Of a stretch of DNA of 64,000 nucleotides, positions 9,244-18,219 are shown piece by piece. The translations under genes were made by a program, and so were the position numbers. Numbering within the stretch: position 1 is the first letter of the stretch; each line of letters starts with the position of its first letter. Source of the DNA: Kovacikia minuta CCNUW1 (GTDB lineage Bacteria > Cyanobacteriota > Cyanobacteriia > Leptolyngbyales > Leptolyngbyaceae); contig NZ_CP083582.1 of the NCBI RefSeq assembly GCF_020091585.1, positions 620,001 through 684,000 on the forward strand. The letters run 5' to 3'. A model generated the notes under the pieces. It saw nothing but the letters and a program-made list of their open reading frames with translations, had not been told where the DNA came from and did not search any database.

Positions 9244-10335
9244 GTGCAAAATCACATATCTTCAGGGTATTCGAGCGCTCATCTACAGCGAAATCAGCCT
9301 GAACCAATCCGTGTTGGTGTGATTGGGGTTGGCAACATGGGGCAACATCATACCCGCATTCTGAGTATGTTAAAGGATGTGGAGTTAGTTGGTGTCTCAG
9401 ATATTAACGTAGAGCGTGGGATCGATACCGCCAGTAAATACCGAGTTCGTTTTTTTGAAGACTATCAAGCCTTGCTCGAACATGTGGATGCGGTCTGCAT
9501 TGCGGTGCCGACCCGACTCCATTACACCGTTGGTATGGCCTGTCTTCAGGCAGGCGTGCATGTCCTGATTGAAAAGCCGATCGCAGCCAGCATCGCTGAA
9601 GCAGAGTCCCTGGTCAATGCCGCTGCTGAATACCAGTGTATTCTTCAGGTGGGGCATATTGAGCGGTTTAATCCTGCTTTTCAAGAACTGAGTAAAGTTC
9701 TAAATACGGAGGAATTGTTGGCGCTCGAAGCCCACCGGATGAGTCCTTATTCCGATCGGGCTAATGATGTGTCGGTCGTGCTGGATCTGATGATCCACGA
9801 TATCGACCTGTTGTTAGAACTGGCGGCAGCACCCGTGGTTAAACTGACTGCCAGTGGCAGCCGCGCTTCTGACTCCGGGTATCTGGATTACGTCACGGCA
9901 ACCCTGGGTTTTGCCAATGGAATTGTGGCAACCCTGACCTCCAGCAAAGTCACCCATCGCAAAATCCGCCGCATTGCTGCCCACTGTAAAAATTCACTGA
10001 CGGAAGCAGATTTTCTCAACCATGAAATTCTGATTCATCGGCAAACAACCGCAAATTGTTTAACCGATTATGGTCAGGTGCTTTATCGTCAGGATGGTTT
10101 GATAGAGAAGGTGTACACCAGCAACATCGAACCCTTGCATGCCGAGTTAGAACACTTTGTCAGTTGTGTTCGGGGTGGCAATCAGCCCTCCGTTGGAGGG
10201 GAGCAGGCGCTCAAAGCCCTGCGGCTAGCCAGCCTGATTGAGCAAATGGCGTTGGATGGTCGTGCTTGGCAACCCCAGCAAGAGGTGAAGCTAGATCATG
10301 CTCCCAATCATCACGCCCCGGCGTTAGCGGTTTAA
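9244..10335 (+). CDS. Gfo/Idh/MocA family NAD(P)-dependent oxidoreductase
   Basis: Sugar or inositol dehydrogenase-like enzyme. An N-terminal Rossmann fold (IRVGVIGVGNMGQHHTR) is followed by the EKP motif (VLIEKPIAASI) and the C-terminal alpha/beta domain with HDIDLLLEL. Conservation-type sequence begins at PIRVGVIG. The open frame extends upstream to a GTG at 9019 and has an ATG at 9181. I chose the GTG at 9244 because a purine-rich AGGAAAGGAC lies just before it and because it leaves 259 bp for the divergent promoters. The upstream extension reads as poor protein. The substrate is unknown; such enzymes often act in nucleotide-sugar or glycan pathways. Confidence 0.8.
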   Translation: MQNHISSGYSSAHLQRNQPEPIRVGVIGVGNMGQHHTRILSMLKDVELVGVSDINVERGIDTASKYRVRFFEDYQALLEHVDAVCIAVPTRLHYTVGMACLQAGVHVLIEKPIAASIAEAESLVNAAAEYQCILQVGHIERFNPAFQELSKVLNTEELLALEAHRMSPYSDRANDVSVVLDLMIHDIDLLLELAAAPVVKLTASGSRASDSGYLDYVTATLGFANGIVATLTSSKVTHRKIRRIAAHCKNSLTEADFLNHEILIHRQTTANCLTDYGQVLYRQDGLIEKVYTSNIEPLHAELEHFVSCVRGGNQPSVGGEQALKALRLASLIEQMALDGRAWQPQQEVKLDHAPNHHAPALAV

Positions 10336-10484
10336 AGATCGTTCAGACCTCCGAGGTTTTCAGAAACCCTGGAGGTTCTGGGTGGTTGGAGTTACGGAGA
10401 TCGTTTCTGTTTTTGTTCACTCCTGTCCAAAATATCCAACTTCACTATAAAGTTTTCTAATCTTAAATCAAATTATTCTGCTTC

Positions 10485-10634
10485 AAAGCGGCAATACTCT
10501 TAGGACTTACGCAGAAACCGGGTTTCTGAACGAAAATCCGTCATTTAACCGTTTAGATTCTGTCTAGAAACCCGGTTTCTTTCAAACTGTGCGTAAGTCC
10601 TAACTCTAAGAAAATCCTGGAGTATTGCCGCTTT
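10485..10634. repeat. Palindromic MITE-like element with 15-bp terminal inverted repeats
   Basis: This 531-bp gene-free stretch (10336-10866) holds a 150-bp nested palindrome. The outer arms 10485-10499 and 10620-10634 are perfect 15-bp inverted repeats. The next arms, 10501-10513 and 10590-10602, are perfect over 13 bp (TAGGACTTACGCA). Two self-complementary 15-mers of AGAAACCGGGTTTCT type lie at 10513-10527 and 10566-10580. There is no coding potential. The size and shape fit a non-autonomous transposon remnant. The rest of the spacer shows only a weak 7-bp hairpin at 10794-10811. Confidence 0.7.
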
Positions 10635-10866
10635 AAGTTAGAACTTTCTGATCTCAGACAGAAAGCATTGGGCTTTAACCTCGATCGCCCACCTTCTAAA
10701 CCCAACCATTCCCATCTAACGATAGAATTTTCTTATCCAAAGTAGGAACCGTGGACATCCAAACAGGAACGATCGCGTTTTGAACGTGATGATTTGCCCT
10801 GAGAAGGGCAATTGGTCCATTGCAAGCGAGAGCACTGAGGTTTTTCAGGTGATCGCTACCCTGCCC

Positions 10867-12642
10867 CTAATCTTGAAACACCAAAATGCTGCCGGAATAG
10901 CAAGCAACCCAGACCTGATGGGTTTTGGCATCATAGGTGATCCCGATCGGGGCAGGGTTGACGCTGACGGTTTGCACCACTTTCATATCCCGTGTCCGAA
11001 CTTTACTGACCGAGTCCGAGTTGTAGTTAACCACATAAAGAAACTGCCCATCTGCTGAAATTGCCATACTGCGGGGTGCTTCTCCGGTGGCAATTTTGCT
11101 TACAACGGTGCCTGTCGATAGGTCAATCTTGGCAACCTGCCCTTCTCCATTCAGGGTGGCGTAAAGGTATTTCCCCTCCGGGTCGATATTGAGATGGCGG
11201 GGAGAATGCCCGATATCCTTCAACCATTTGACAGAGAAATCCTTCAGGTTAATCACCGCTATATCGTAGGAACCCATGACCGCAACGTAGGCTTTCTCCG
11301 ATTTGCGATCGATGGCAATTCCGCGGGGGTAAGGTCCTAACTGAATCCGGCGGATTTCCTTATTTTTATGGGTATCAACTACACTGACATCCCAACTGCA
11401 CCAATTGCTGACCAGAACATAGCGATCGCTGGGAGTTGTTGCCACAAATTTGGGTACTGCTCCCACCTTAACCACCTGTTCAACCTTCAGTGTTCCAGTG
11501 CCAATCCGGTAGAGAAAGCTGGGATCATTATTGCTGGAAGGGCTACAGGTATCGTCAGCAGAACTGCTAAACCCTGTACCATACATCTCATAGTTAGATA
11601 CCCAGGCAGTTTTCCCGTCATGGGAAAAGGCAGCTTCCACAGGCGCACCCTGCTGCGACCCCTTGTACTGGGAATAGCCAAAGTCTGACAGTTTCACCCC
11701 GTCGGAAATGGTCTTTACCAACTGATATTCTCGGTCGTAGACGGTGATGGTATGGCTATACATCATGTTCTGCGCGAAGAACAGATCATCGCCAGAGTAG
11801 ACCACTGATTTGGGCGAAATTCCGCCCGCGATCGTTTTCTTCAACTCCATCCCCGACAGGCTAAGGTGATCCTTTGCCACAAAAGCCAGATTGCGTTGGT
11901 ATTCTTCCAGTTTTTGCTGAGCCATCGCCGCTTTTGGGTGGCTGGCTGAAACGGACTCCAGGAGGGCGATCGCCTTCCCCCACTGGTCTGCTGCCTGCCG
12001 CCACTCTACCCGTGTTTTTGCCGTTTTCCCTTGCTGAACAGCGCCACTTGCCTGCCGCATGGCTGCTTCTATGGCATCTGGTTTGGCGCTGGTCGTTGTT
12101 TTTGAAGGATTCGCTGCTTGCGGGTCAACCTGAGAGGGAGCGGTCGCGGATGGGGCATACCAACCATTGGACAGGTAGCGACTCCAGATTTGAATGCTAG
12201 TTACCACTACCAACAGCGGAAATCCCAACAGCAGCAAATCAAACAGGCGCACACGCCGGGGAATCGGAGTTGGCAGGCGGCGTAAAGCTCCGCCCTCCGA
12301 GTCCAACATCGTGCCCGGTGCCAGGACAAAGGGATTAATAAACTCGGTATCAGTCAGCTCGATTTTTTGTACCCAAAGGGGTGCAGGTTCACCCACAATT
12401 CGGCTGTAGATTACTGCCGATGACAACCAGGCCATACCCAATCGGGCAATTCCTCTACGAATGAATTCGGTACAGGAATTTTGTGCTAAAACGTGCTCTG
12501 ATTCCAGCAGGATATACAAGTCATCTTCTTTCACGACCACCCTGGCTGTGACACCAATTGCGTGAAGTGTGGAATTCATCAGGATGGCGATCGCGTTAGC
12601 ATCCCCTGACTGAGCAAGTTGAACAAGATTTGGCTGCATCAT
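10867..12642 (-). CDS. YncE-like beta-propeller protein with cytoplasmic N-terminal domain and one TM segment
   Basis: A 591-residue protein. Residues 1-110 form a small domain (LVQLAQSGDANAIAILMNSTL...) that I recognise as an N-terminal module shared by many cyanobacterial proteins. A hydrophobic segment near 150-170 (LFDLLLLGFPLLVVVTSIQIW) would be a membrane anchor. A Thr/Ala/Pro-rich linker and a helical stretch follow. Residues 270-590 carry repeated beta-strand units of YVTN/YncE type (for example EKAYVAVMGSYDIAVINLKD, KYLYATLNGEGQVAKIDLS, QFLYVVNYNSDSVSKVRT), forming a periplasmic or extracellular propeller. Binding partner unknown. It is convergent with the oxidoreductase across the palindromic spacer. 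Confidence 0.75.
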   Translation of the reverse strand: MMQPNLVQLAQSGDANAIAILMNSTLHAIGVTARVVVKEDDLYILLESEHVLAQNSCTEFIRRGIARLGMAWLSSAVIYSRIVGEPAPLWVQKIELTDTEFINPFVLAPGTMLDSEGGALRRLPTPIPRRVRLFDLLLLGFPLLVVVTSIQIWSRYLSNGWYAPSATAPSQVDPQAANPSKTTTSAKPDAIEAAMRQASGAVQQGKTAKTRVEWRQAADQWGKAIALLESVSASHPKAAMAQQKLEEYQRNLAFVAKDHLSLSGMELKKTIAGGISPKSVVYSGDDLFFAQNMMYSHTITVYDREYQLVKTISDGVKLSDFGYSQYKGSQQGAPVEAAFSHDGKTAWVSNYEMYGTGFSSSADDTCSPSSNNDPSFLYRIGTGTLKVEQVVKVGAVPKFVATTPSDRYVLVSNWCSWDVSVVDTHKNKEIRRIQLGPYPRGIAIDRKSEKAYVAVMGSYDIAVINLKDFSVKWLKDIGHSPRHLNIDPEGKYLYATLNGEGQVAKIDLSTGTVVSKIATGEAPRSMAISADGQFLYVVNYNSDSVSKVRTRDMKVVQTVSVNPAPIGITYDAKTHQVWVACYSGSILVFQD

Positions 12643-12770
12643 GTAGCGAGTATCACAGGCAACACTGAAGCCAGGATAGCCGAAATATGGAGGTTGGAGA
12701 AAGAAATTTGGGAACAGTGAGCAGAGAACAGTGGACAGTAAACCAAGTCAGTGCACACGGAGTAACGAAC

Positions 12771-12794
12771 AGCTATTGGCTGAAGCCAATAGCT
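12771..12794. other. Perfect 11-bp inverted repeat in the 310-bp spacer 12643-12952
   Basis: Arms 12771-12781 and 12784-12794 (AGCTATTGGCT and its complement) with a 2-base centre. Such a tight palindrome could be an operator or a small hairpin. I see no other clear gene in this spacer, which must also contain the promoter of the small membrane protein downstream. Confidence 0.4.
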
Positions 12795-12952
12795 GATGTT
12801 GATAAAAAAGTTAATCTTAACCAGAAACTTCCAATTCAGCCGTTAGAATTGTGTCGGAATCATCGGCTTCATTTAAGTAGATGACCCAACAACATTTTCC
12901 TAACTTTGTACGACTGATTGTTTAGTGCTTTAACAATGGGAGGAGAAAAGCA

Positions 12953-13093
12953 ATGACAGATTTGAATCGGGGAATCATGAAGTTCGATGGAGCTGACAGT
13001 CCGATCGCAGTCACCGTTTCTGCGGTTCTGGTTCTGGGCAGCATCGCAATCCTGATCCTGTGGGCGTTGAGTTCTGCCTATGCGATTGGCTAG
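12953..13093 (+). CDS. Small single-pass membrane protein (46 aa)
   Basis: MTDLNRGIMKFDGADSPIAV is followed by one hydrophobic helix and a short end (ALSSAYAIG). The start is well supported: GGGAGGAG lies 5-12 bases before the ATG at 12953. A strong intrinsic terminator follows about 50 bp after the stop, so this is a short monocistronic unit. Size, charge layout and a single helix resemble the small subunits of photosynthetic or respiratory membrane complexes, but I cannot assign it to one. It is too short for routine open-frame calls. Confidence 0.7.
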   Translation: MTDLNRGIMKFDGADSPIAVTVSAVLVLGSIAILILWALSSAYAIG

Positions 13094-13141
13094 TCCGGTC
13101 TGAAAAGATTAAATTTTACGTTTAGTATCTTGTTAACCATT

Positions 13142-13177
13142 TTAAGGACACGAAAACTCGTGTCCTTAATTATTTTT
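13142..13177 (+). terminator. Strong rho-independent terminator
   Basis: A perfect 12-bp stem (13142-13153 with 13158-13169) closes a 4-base AAAC loop and is followed by TTATTTTT. It ends the small membrane protein transcript. Confidence 0.85.
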
Positions 13178-13247
13178 GGAAGTTTCCTGCCACAGCACTT
13201 CAGAATGGGAAAATGGTGCGATCGCTCTATTCTTTCCCTAGCTATCC

Positions 13248-14219
13248 ATGTCTGCTCGTACTGACCAGGACTCCCCCTGGAAAGAAATCTTGCGCCAGTA
13301 TTTTCCAGAGGCGATTGCATTCTTCTTTCCTGAACTGCATCGCTTGATCGATTGGAGCAAGCCAATCGAGTTTTTAGATAAGGAGTTTCAGCAGATTGCC
13401 CCCGATACCGAAACGGGCAAACGCTATGCGGATCTGCTGGTCAAAGTTTGGCGCAAACGCGGTAAGGAACTGTTCTTACTGCTGCATGTTGAGGTGCAAG
13501 CGAAACCCGAAGCCAACTTTGCCGAACGCATGTTTGTTTATGCACTGCGAATCTTCGATCGGTTTCGTCAGCCTGCGGTGAGTCTCGCCATTTTGTGTGA
13601 TAGCCGGATAGAGTGGCGACCAAACCGTTACGAGTTTAGCTACCCTGGCACGCAACTGTTGTTTCAATTCGACACGGTAAAGTTGCTGGATTATGCAGAG
13701 CAATGGCAGGGCTTAGAAGCCAGCCCGAATCCTTTTGCCACGGTTGTAATGGCACACCTCAAGGCACAGGAGACCAAACGCAATGCAACTCAGCGCAAGG
13801 AGTGGAAACTGAGCTTGATTCGACGATTGTATGAAGCGGGGTACAGTCGGCGAGAAGTACTGAATCTATTCAAGTTCATCGATTGGGTTATGATCTTGCC
13901 AGAAGGGGTAAAGCAAGCATTTTGGTTGGAGTTGAAGGCTTACGAGGAGGAGCGCAAGGTGCCCTACATTACCAGTGTTGAAGAAATTGGTTTTGAACGA
14001 GGTGTCCAACAAGGACGGCAGGAAGGACGGCAGGAGGAGCGCCAATCGCTAACGTTGCTTCTCCTGGAGCAGAAAGTCGGTCAATTATCCCCCTCTCTAC
14101 ACGATCGCATTTCTCAATTAAGCCCGACTCAACTGGAAGCACTGGCGATCGCCCTGCTGAATTTCTCTAGGCTGGCTGAACTGGAGACCTGGCTAGAAAC
14201 GTATCAGGGTAATCTCTAG
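13248..14219 (+). CDS. Rpn/PD-(D/E)XK-like putative nuclease with C-terminal DUF4351
   Basis: A 323-residue protein of the recombination-promoting nuclease / transposase-like (Rpn) group common in cyanobacteria. The N-terminal two thirds hold a PD-(D/E)XK-type core: RYADLLVKVWRK followed by LFLLLHVEVQ, in which Asp and Glu-x-Gln are the expected catalytic residues. After a basic linker, residues 255-323 (GVQQGRQEGRQEERQSLTLL to the end) match the DUF4351 pattern, with a heptad-like C-terminal helix. Rpn proteins can nick DNA and promote RecA-independent recombination in E. coli; the cyanobacterial role is unproven. It opens the accessory island next to the NACHT gene. Confidence 0.8.
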   Translation: MSARTDQDSPWKEILRQYFPEAIAFFFPELHRLIDWSKPIEFLDKEFQQIAPDTETGKRYADLLVKVWRKRGKELFLLLHVEVQAKPEANFAERMFVYALRIFDRFRQPAVSLAILCDSRIEWRPNRYEFSYPGTQLLFQFDTVKLLDYAEQWQGLEASPNPFATVVMAHLKAQETKRNATQRKEWKLSLIRRLYEAGYSRREVLNLFKFIDWVMILPEGVKQAFWLELKAYEEERKVPYITSVEEIGFERGVQQGRQEGRQEERQSLTLLLLEQKVGQLSPSLHDRISQLSPTQLEALAIALLNFSRLAELETWLETYQGNL

Positions 14220-14221
14220 CC

Positions 14222-14236
14222 AGAAGCCGGGGATCT
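14222..14236. repeat. Interspersed 15-mer (AGAAGCCGGGGATCT)
   Basis: One base different from the 15-mer that forms both arms of the inverted repeat at 19603-19669. The copies therefore lie on both sides of the NACHT region. Confidence 0.5.
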
Positions 14237-14340
14237 GTCATAACTCTATCCGCTTCATCTGTTTAAAGATCCGCTGCCAGTTTTGGTGGCATCCCATAAT
14301 CCGGCAAGCCATAATCAATTCAATGCGGTAAGAGAATTGA

Positions 14341-17166
14341 ATGATGGCAGTGCTGGAAACAATTGGGATTAAAGCAGCAACAATTCTGGCGGGAAAGATC
14401 GCAACGGAAGTTTTGAAAGGAGTTGGCGATCGACTCAATCCAACGGAGTTGGAAAGAGCACTGGAAGTTGCAATTCTTGCAGCGGATCAACAAGTCTATC
14501 TGTTCTACCCCGCAGAGCAGGGCTTGATTCCTGACTTCCTGCACAAGGTGTTTACTGAAAAAGCGATCGAGGAATTACAAAAAACTCTGAAGCAGGACGG
14601 CAGCCCACCGGATGGGGATTTTCTGGTCAAAGCATTTGAGCAAGCCCTGGAAGATAATCCCAAGATTAAATCCAGAGGGATCGTCAAGCCTGAGCAAATT
14701 CAAGCCTGGATGGAGGTGTTTGCCCAGACCTACTTTGAGCAAACCAGAAGCTATTTGAAGTTTCAGGTTGCCAAACGGGATTATCTGGAGCAACTTACAA
14801 AACATTTTACGAAAATCAATTTCGCTGGAGTTGCGGTTGAAAGCCAAGAAATTGAGGAAGCCGAACGACTGGCGCAGATTTTTGTCATGCCGGATGTGCA
14901 GGAGGATGGGGGCGATCGGCGATCGGGATTGCTGACAGAATCGGGGTTTGATCTGCTGGCCGAGGATGGTAGTCGAGTTCTACGCGAGGATGATTTTAAC
15001 AGTCGCCAGGCAGAACTCTTTCGAGAACAGCGATCGAGGGCACAACTGGAGCGTTCCGGGCGCAAATTTTCTGCCCGTCAACTCCTGACCCAGAACCAGA
15101 AGCAGGTCGTTTTGCTGGGGGCACCCGGATCGGGAAAGACGACGTTGATGAGTTATTTTGCCGTAACCGCTGCAAAAGGATTGTCAGTCGATACAGAAGG
15201 ATTGCGGTCTAACACAAAAGGATTGCAAGCCGATACAAAGCCATTGCAAGCCGATACAAAAGCATTGCAATCCAATACAAAGGCAATGTATCCAGATGCA
15301 GAAGCAATGCAGGTCGATACAAAAGGATTGCAGGTCGATACAGCAGCATTGCAGGTCGATACAGCAGCATTGCCCCTCCCGATCCTGATTCGGATTCGCG
15401 ATTGGGCACGCCACTCCGAGATGTCCCTGCCAAAATTTGCTCGGTTCTTTGCGGAGCAAACCCTGCACGTCAAACCGTTACCCCCCGATTTCTTTGAGTA
15501 CTGGCTCGATAACGGGCGTGCCCTGATCCTGCTGGATGGCTTGGATGAAGTGGCGGAAGAGTCCAAACGCTACCACATTGTTCAGTGCATCGAGAACTTT
15601 TTGGGACAGTATCCCGGCAATCGCGCCATCATTACCTCCCGCCCCGCCGGATACAAAGGGGATTTCTTCCGCACCGAGGAGTTTCCCCACTACGAACTCC
15701 AGCTATTTGATGACGCCAAAATGGAGGAGTTCGTCAACCGCTGGTATGACAGTCGGGTGCAGGATACCGCCGAGGCACAACGACGCAAAGAGAGCCTGCG
15801 GAAGGCGTTGAATGACAACGATCGGATCAAACACCTGGCACGCAATCCCCTATTGCTGACCATCATTGCCCTGATTCACCGCTATCAGGCAGTTTTACCG
15901 AAGGAGCGCTACAAACTCTACGACAAAGCGGTGGAAACCCTGCTCACCTCCTGGGATGCGAACAAGGAACTGACGAATCAGACCGTGTTGCACCACCTGA
16001 AGCTGGATGATTTGCGACGATTGATGGAAAGCCTTGCCTACTGGATTCACAGCCACCCAGAGGGAAACACAGGTGATGCGGCAGGGGGGACGTTGATCGA
16101 TCGGGACGAACTGATCCAGAAACTCAGCCAGGAAATCAAAACGCTAAAGCAACTGCAACTCTATGAAGCGAAGGAAGAAGCGAAACGGTTTGTCGAGTTT
16201 ATTCGCGACAGAACCGGACTCCTGAACGAACAGGGGCAGGACTGCTACGCCTTTGTCCACAAAACCTTTCAGGAATACCTCTGCGCCCAGGAAATCAACT
16301 ACCAGGCAGAGAATGAGGGCGACTTCGAGATTGTTTTGAAGCACATCACCAACCATTTGCACCAGCAGCACTGGCGCGAAGTTCTGCTCCTGCTGATTGC
16401 CCAACAAAAACCCAAACCTGCGGCGAAAGCGATTCGTGCTATTTACGAGCATCAAAGCGAGTACGAGCAATGGCTGCACCGGGATTTGCTGTTCGCAGGC
16501 AGTTGTCTAGCAGAAAACCCCAAAAACTTGAAGACTGCCGATAACGGCTTGTCTGAGGAAATTTTGACTAGGCTGGTTGAATTGGAAGCAAATGGTAGCT
16601 CAACCAGTGGTAGAAAAGTTCAATCTTATGTTTTCCTTACTCTTTGTAGGTTATTTGAGACCGATTTTGAGAGTAGGGTTCTAAGTCTCTTAAAGTCCTT
16701 AGAAGAGCGAATAGGCAAAGTTCGACTGCAAGAATATAGAGTAGAACTTGGAGAGTACCAGGAAGCAATTGAAACCTTAGTATCCTTGTTGAAGAATGAA
16801 GACCTCAAAGTGTCGCAGGATGCTGCTTGGAAACTTCGAGGATTAGACACTGATAAATCACAGGTGAAAGACATTTGTGAAAAACAAATTCAAAAACTAA
16901 TTGTCCTTCTTGACGATGAAGGATTTTTGACTCTCTCAACAGAAAGGGAGCTTAGACTTTATAGAACTACTGCTGAAATATTAGGCAAATTTGGCAGAGA
17001 TTCTGAGATGGTTTTGAATCTGCTTTTGCAGATGTTAAAAAGTGAAAATTCTCACATGCGCTCTGCTGCCGCTACAGGGCTAGGTTGGTATGAAAATAAG
17101 TCAGAAGAAATACTTCAACTAATAATAGACTTCGCCAATTCAAATCTGAAGTGCACCATCACCTGA
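14341..17166 (+). CDS. NACHT-domain STAND NTPase, 5' part, interrupted by an IS30-family element
   Basis: NLR-like signalling ATPase; bacterial NACHT proteins are often antiphage sensors, but function here is inferred. Residues 1-230 are an uncharacterised helical N-terminal region (effector candidate). The NACHT core follows: Walker A GAPGSGKT at 260-267, Walker B/sensor LILLDGLDEVAEE near 395, TSRPAGYKGDF, and RNPLLLTIIALI. Nine 7-residue repeats (281-343) sit between Walker A and the next core strand. From about 700 onward HEAT-like alpha repeats form the sensor arm. The frame runs into the IS and stops at 17166 after about six IS-encoded codons beyond the break near 17132. Without the IS (17133-18219) and one CTT copy the gene would encode 1184 aa, ending at 18985. 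As it stands the product lacks its C-terminal arm. Confidence 0.85.
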   Translation: MMAVLETIGIKAATILAGKIATEVLKGVGDRLNPTELERALEVAILAADQQVYLFYPAEQGLIPDFLHKVFTEKAIEELQKTLKQDGSPPDGDFLVKAFEQALEDNPKIKSRGIVKPEQIQAWMEVFAQTYFEQTRSYLKFQVAKRDYLEQLTKHFTKINFAGVAVESQEIEEAERLAQIFVMPDVQEDGGDRRSGLLTESGFDLLAEDGSRVLREDDFNSRQAELFREQRSRAQLERSGRKFSARQLLTQNQKQVVLLGAPGSGKTTLMSYFAVTAAKGLSVDTEGLRSNTKGLQADTKPLQADTKALQSNTKAMYPDAEAMQVDTKGLQVDTAALQVDTAALPLPILIRIRDWARHSEMSLPKFARFFAEQTLHVKPLPPDFFEYWLDNGRALILLDGLDEVAEESKRYHIVQCIENFLGQYPGNRAIITSRPAGYKGDFFRTEEFPHYELQLFDDAKMEEFVNRWYDSRVQDTAEAQRRKESLRKALNDNDRIKHLARNPLLLTIIALIHRYQAVLPKERYKLYDKAVETLLTSWDANKELTNQTVLHHLKLDDLRRLMESLAYWIHSHPEGNTGDAAGGTLIDRDELIQKLSQEIKTLKQLQLYEAKEEAKRFVEFIRDRTGLLNEQGQDCYAFVHKTFQEYLCAQEINYQAENEGDFEIVLKHITNHLHQQHWREVLLLLIAQQKPKPAAKAIRAIYEHQSEYEQWLHRDLLFAGSCLAENPKNLKTADNGLSEEILTRLVELEANGSSTSGRKVQSYVFLTLCRLFETDFESRVLSLLKSLEERIGKVRLQEYRVELGEYQEAIETLVSLLKNEDLKVSQDAAWKLRGLDTDKSQVKDICEKQIQKLIVLLDDEGFLTLSTERELRLYRTTAEILGKFGRDSEMVLNLLLQMLKSENSHMRSAAATGLGWYENKSEEILQLIIDFANSNLKCTIT
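15181..15369 (+). repeat. Nine in-frame 21-bp units encoding 7-residue repeats inside the NACHT domain
   Basis: Nine consecutive 21-bp units encode LxxDTxx-type heptads (LSVDTEG, LRSNTKG, LQADTKP, LQADTKA, LQSNTKA, MYPDAEA, MQVDTKG, LQVDTAA, LQVDTAA). A leucine or methionine opens each unit. Units differ by substitutions only, with no frame loss. Confidence 0.95.
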
Positions 17167-18219
17167 CTGACCCCAGAATACCTCATGAGGAGTTCGATAA
17201 CCTAACGATTGTCTCGGTCGATGATTAATCAATTCAACTACTTGATCGACTTCATCTTGCTTGACGATTCTAAAATTCGTTCCTTTTGGGAAAAACTGTC
17301 GAATCAATCCATTCGTATGCTCATTCAACCCACGTTCCCAAGAATGATATGGATTGGCAAAATAACATTGCACTCCCAACCTCGCTGTTAGTTGCTCATG
17401 CTTGCTAAACTCCTTGCCATTATCAAACGTCATCGTCTTACGTCGCTCTTTTGGAATCGACTCAAACGCTGCAATACTGACACGGTTCATCTCCCCTGCT
17501 GTTCGGTCTTTCATCACTCGTGCAACCAGAAACTTTGAGGCTTTGTCTACATGCGTCGCAATCGCTCCCAAATGATTACCCCCGACGATCGTATCGCCTT
17601 CCCAATGCCCAATTTCACTCTTTTGTTCTGCAATCACAGGTCTGTGTTCAATCCCAACTCGATTGGGAATCAATCCTCGTTTCTGTCGCTTGGCGCTCCG
17701 ATGCTGCCGTCGGATGTGAGAGTGCCGTAAATAGCCACGATAGGCACCCATATCGGCATAGTTGTGATAAATCATCTGATAGATGGTCTCATGGCTCACC
17801 CACTCCAGTCCTTTGAGCTTGAGTGAACCGGCAATCTGTTGCGGGCTATGGTACTGCCGAAGTTGCGCTTTCACCCTCGCCAAACAACCCTCAGAGATGC
17901 CCACAAACGGTTGCTTGGACTGCTGCCGACGAACGTGCTGCTGAGCTTGAGCCAAGTCCGGTAGATAGATCTGCTCTGAGCTTTGGTTGCGTTTGAGTTC
18001 ACGAGAAATGGTGCTGTGGGAACGTCCCATTCGAATGGCAATTGCCCGCAGGGACAAATCACCCCTTTGTCTCAATCGATAGAGTTCCAGGCGCTCATCT
18101 GCGCTAAGCTGCGTATAGCTCATTAGGGTTTCCTGTTGTTGTGATAAATGCCAGGTTACCCTTTTGAGTCCCTCTAGGGGAAGCTTCTAGAGGTGGTGCA
18201 CTTCAGATTTGAATTGGCG
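17133..18219 (-). mobile_element. IS30-family insertion sequence, 1087 bp, complete
   Basis: Perfect 26-bp terminal inverted repeats at 17133-17158 and 18194-18219, a single DDE transposase on the minus strand, and a 3-bp direct repeat CTT on both sides (17130-17132 and 18220-18222). Length and the 3-bp duplication fit the IS30 family. Removing the element with one CTT rejoins the NACHT frame as ...LIIDFLLDENID..., so insertion looks recent and clean. Confidence 0.95.
17140..18123 (-). CDS. IS30-family transposase
   Basis: A 327-residue DDE transposase. The N-terminal helix-turn-helix (LSLRAIAIRMGRSHSTISRE) binds the inverted repeats, and the integrase core has the acidic residues in HWEGDTIVG, MTFDNGKEF and RGLNEHTNGLIRQ. 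Full length, no internal stop. Its stop codon overlaps the terminal inverted repeat, as in compact IS elements, and its start lies 96 bp inside the other end. Confidence 0.95.
   Translation of the reverse strand: MSYTQLSADERLELYRLRQRGDLSLRAIAIRMGRSHSTISRELKRNQSSEQIYLPDLAQAQQHVRRQQSKQPFVGISEGCLARVKAQLRQYHSPQQIAGSLKLKGLEWVSHETIYQMIYHNYADMGAYRGYLRHSHIRRQHRSAKRQKRGLIPNRVGIEHRPVIAEQKSEIGHWEGDTIVGGNHLGAIATHVDKASKFLVARVMKDRTAGEMNRVSIAAFESIPKERRKTMTFDNGKEFSKHEQLTARLGVQCYFANPYHSWERGLNEHTNGLIRQFFPKGTNFRIVKQDEVDQVVELINHRPRQSLGYRTPHEVFWGQSGDGALQI

Noticed and set aside
15153-15566. Cys/Ile-rich minus-strand frames over the NACHT gene
   Set aside because: They are the complement of the 21-bp repeat region and lie fully inside a well-supported gene on the other strand.
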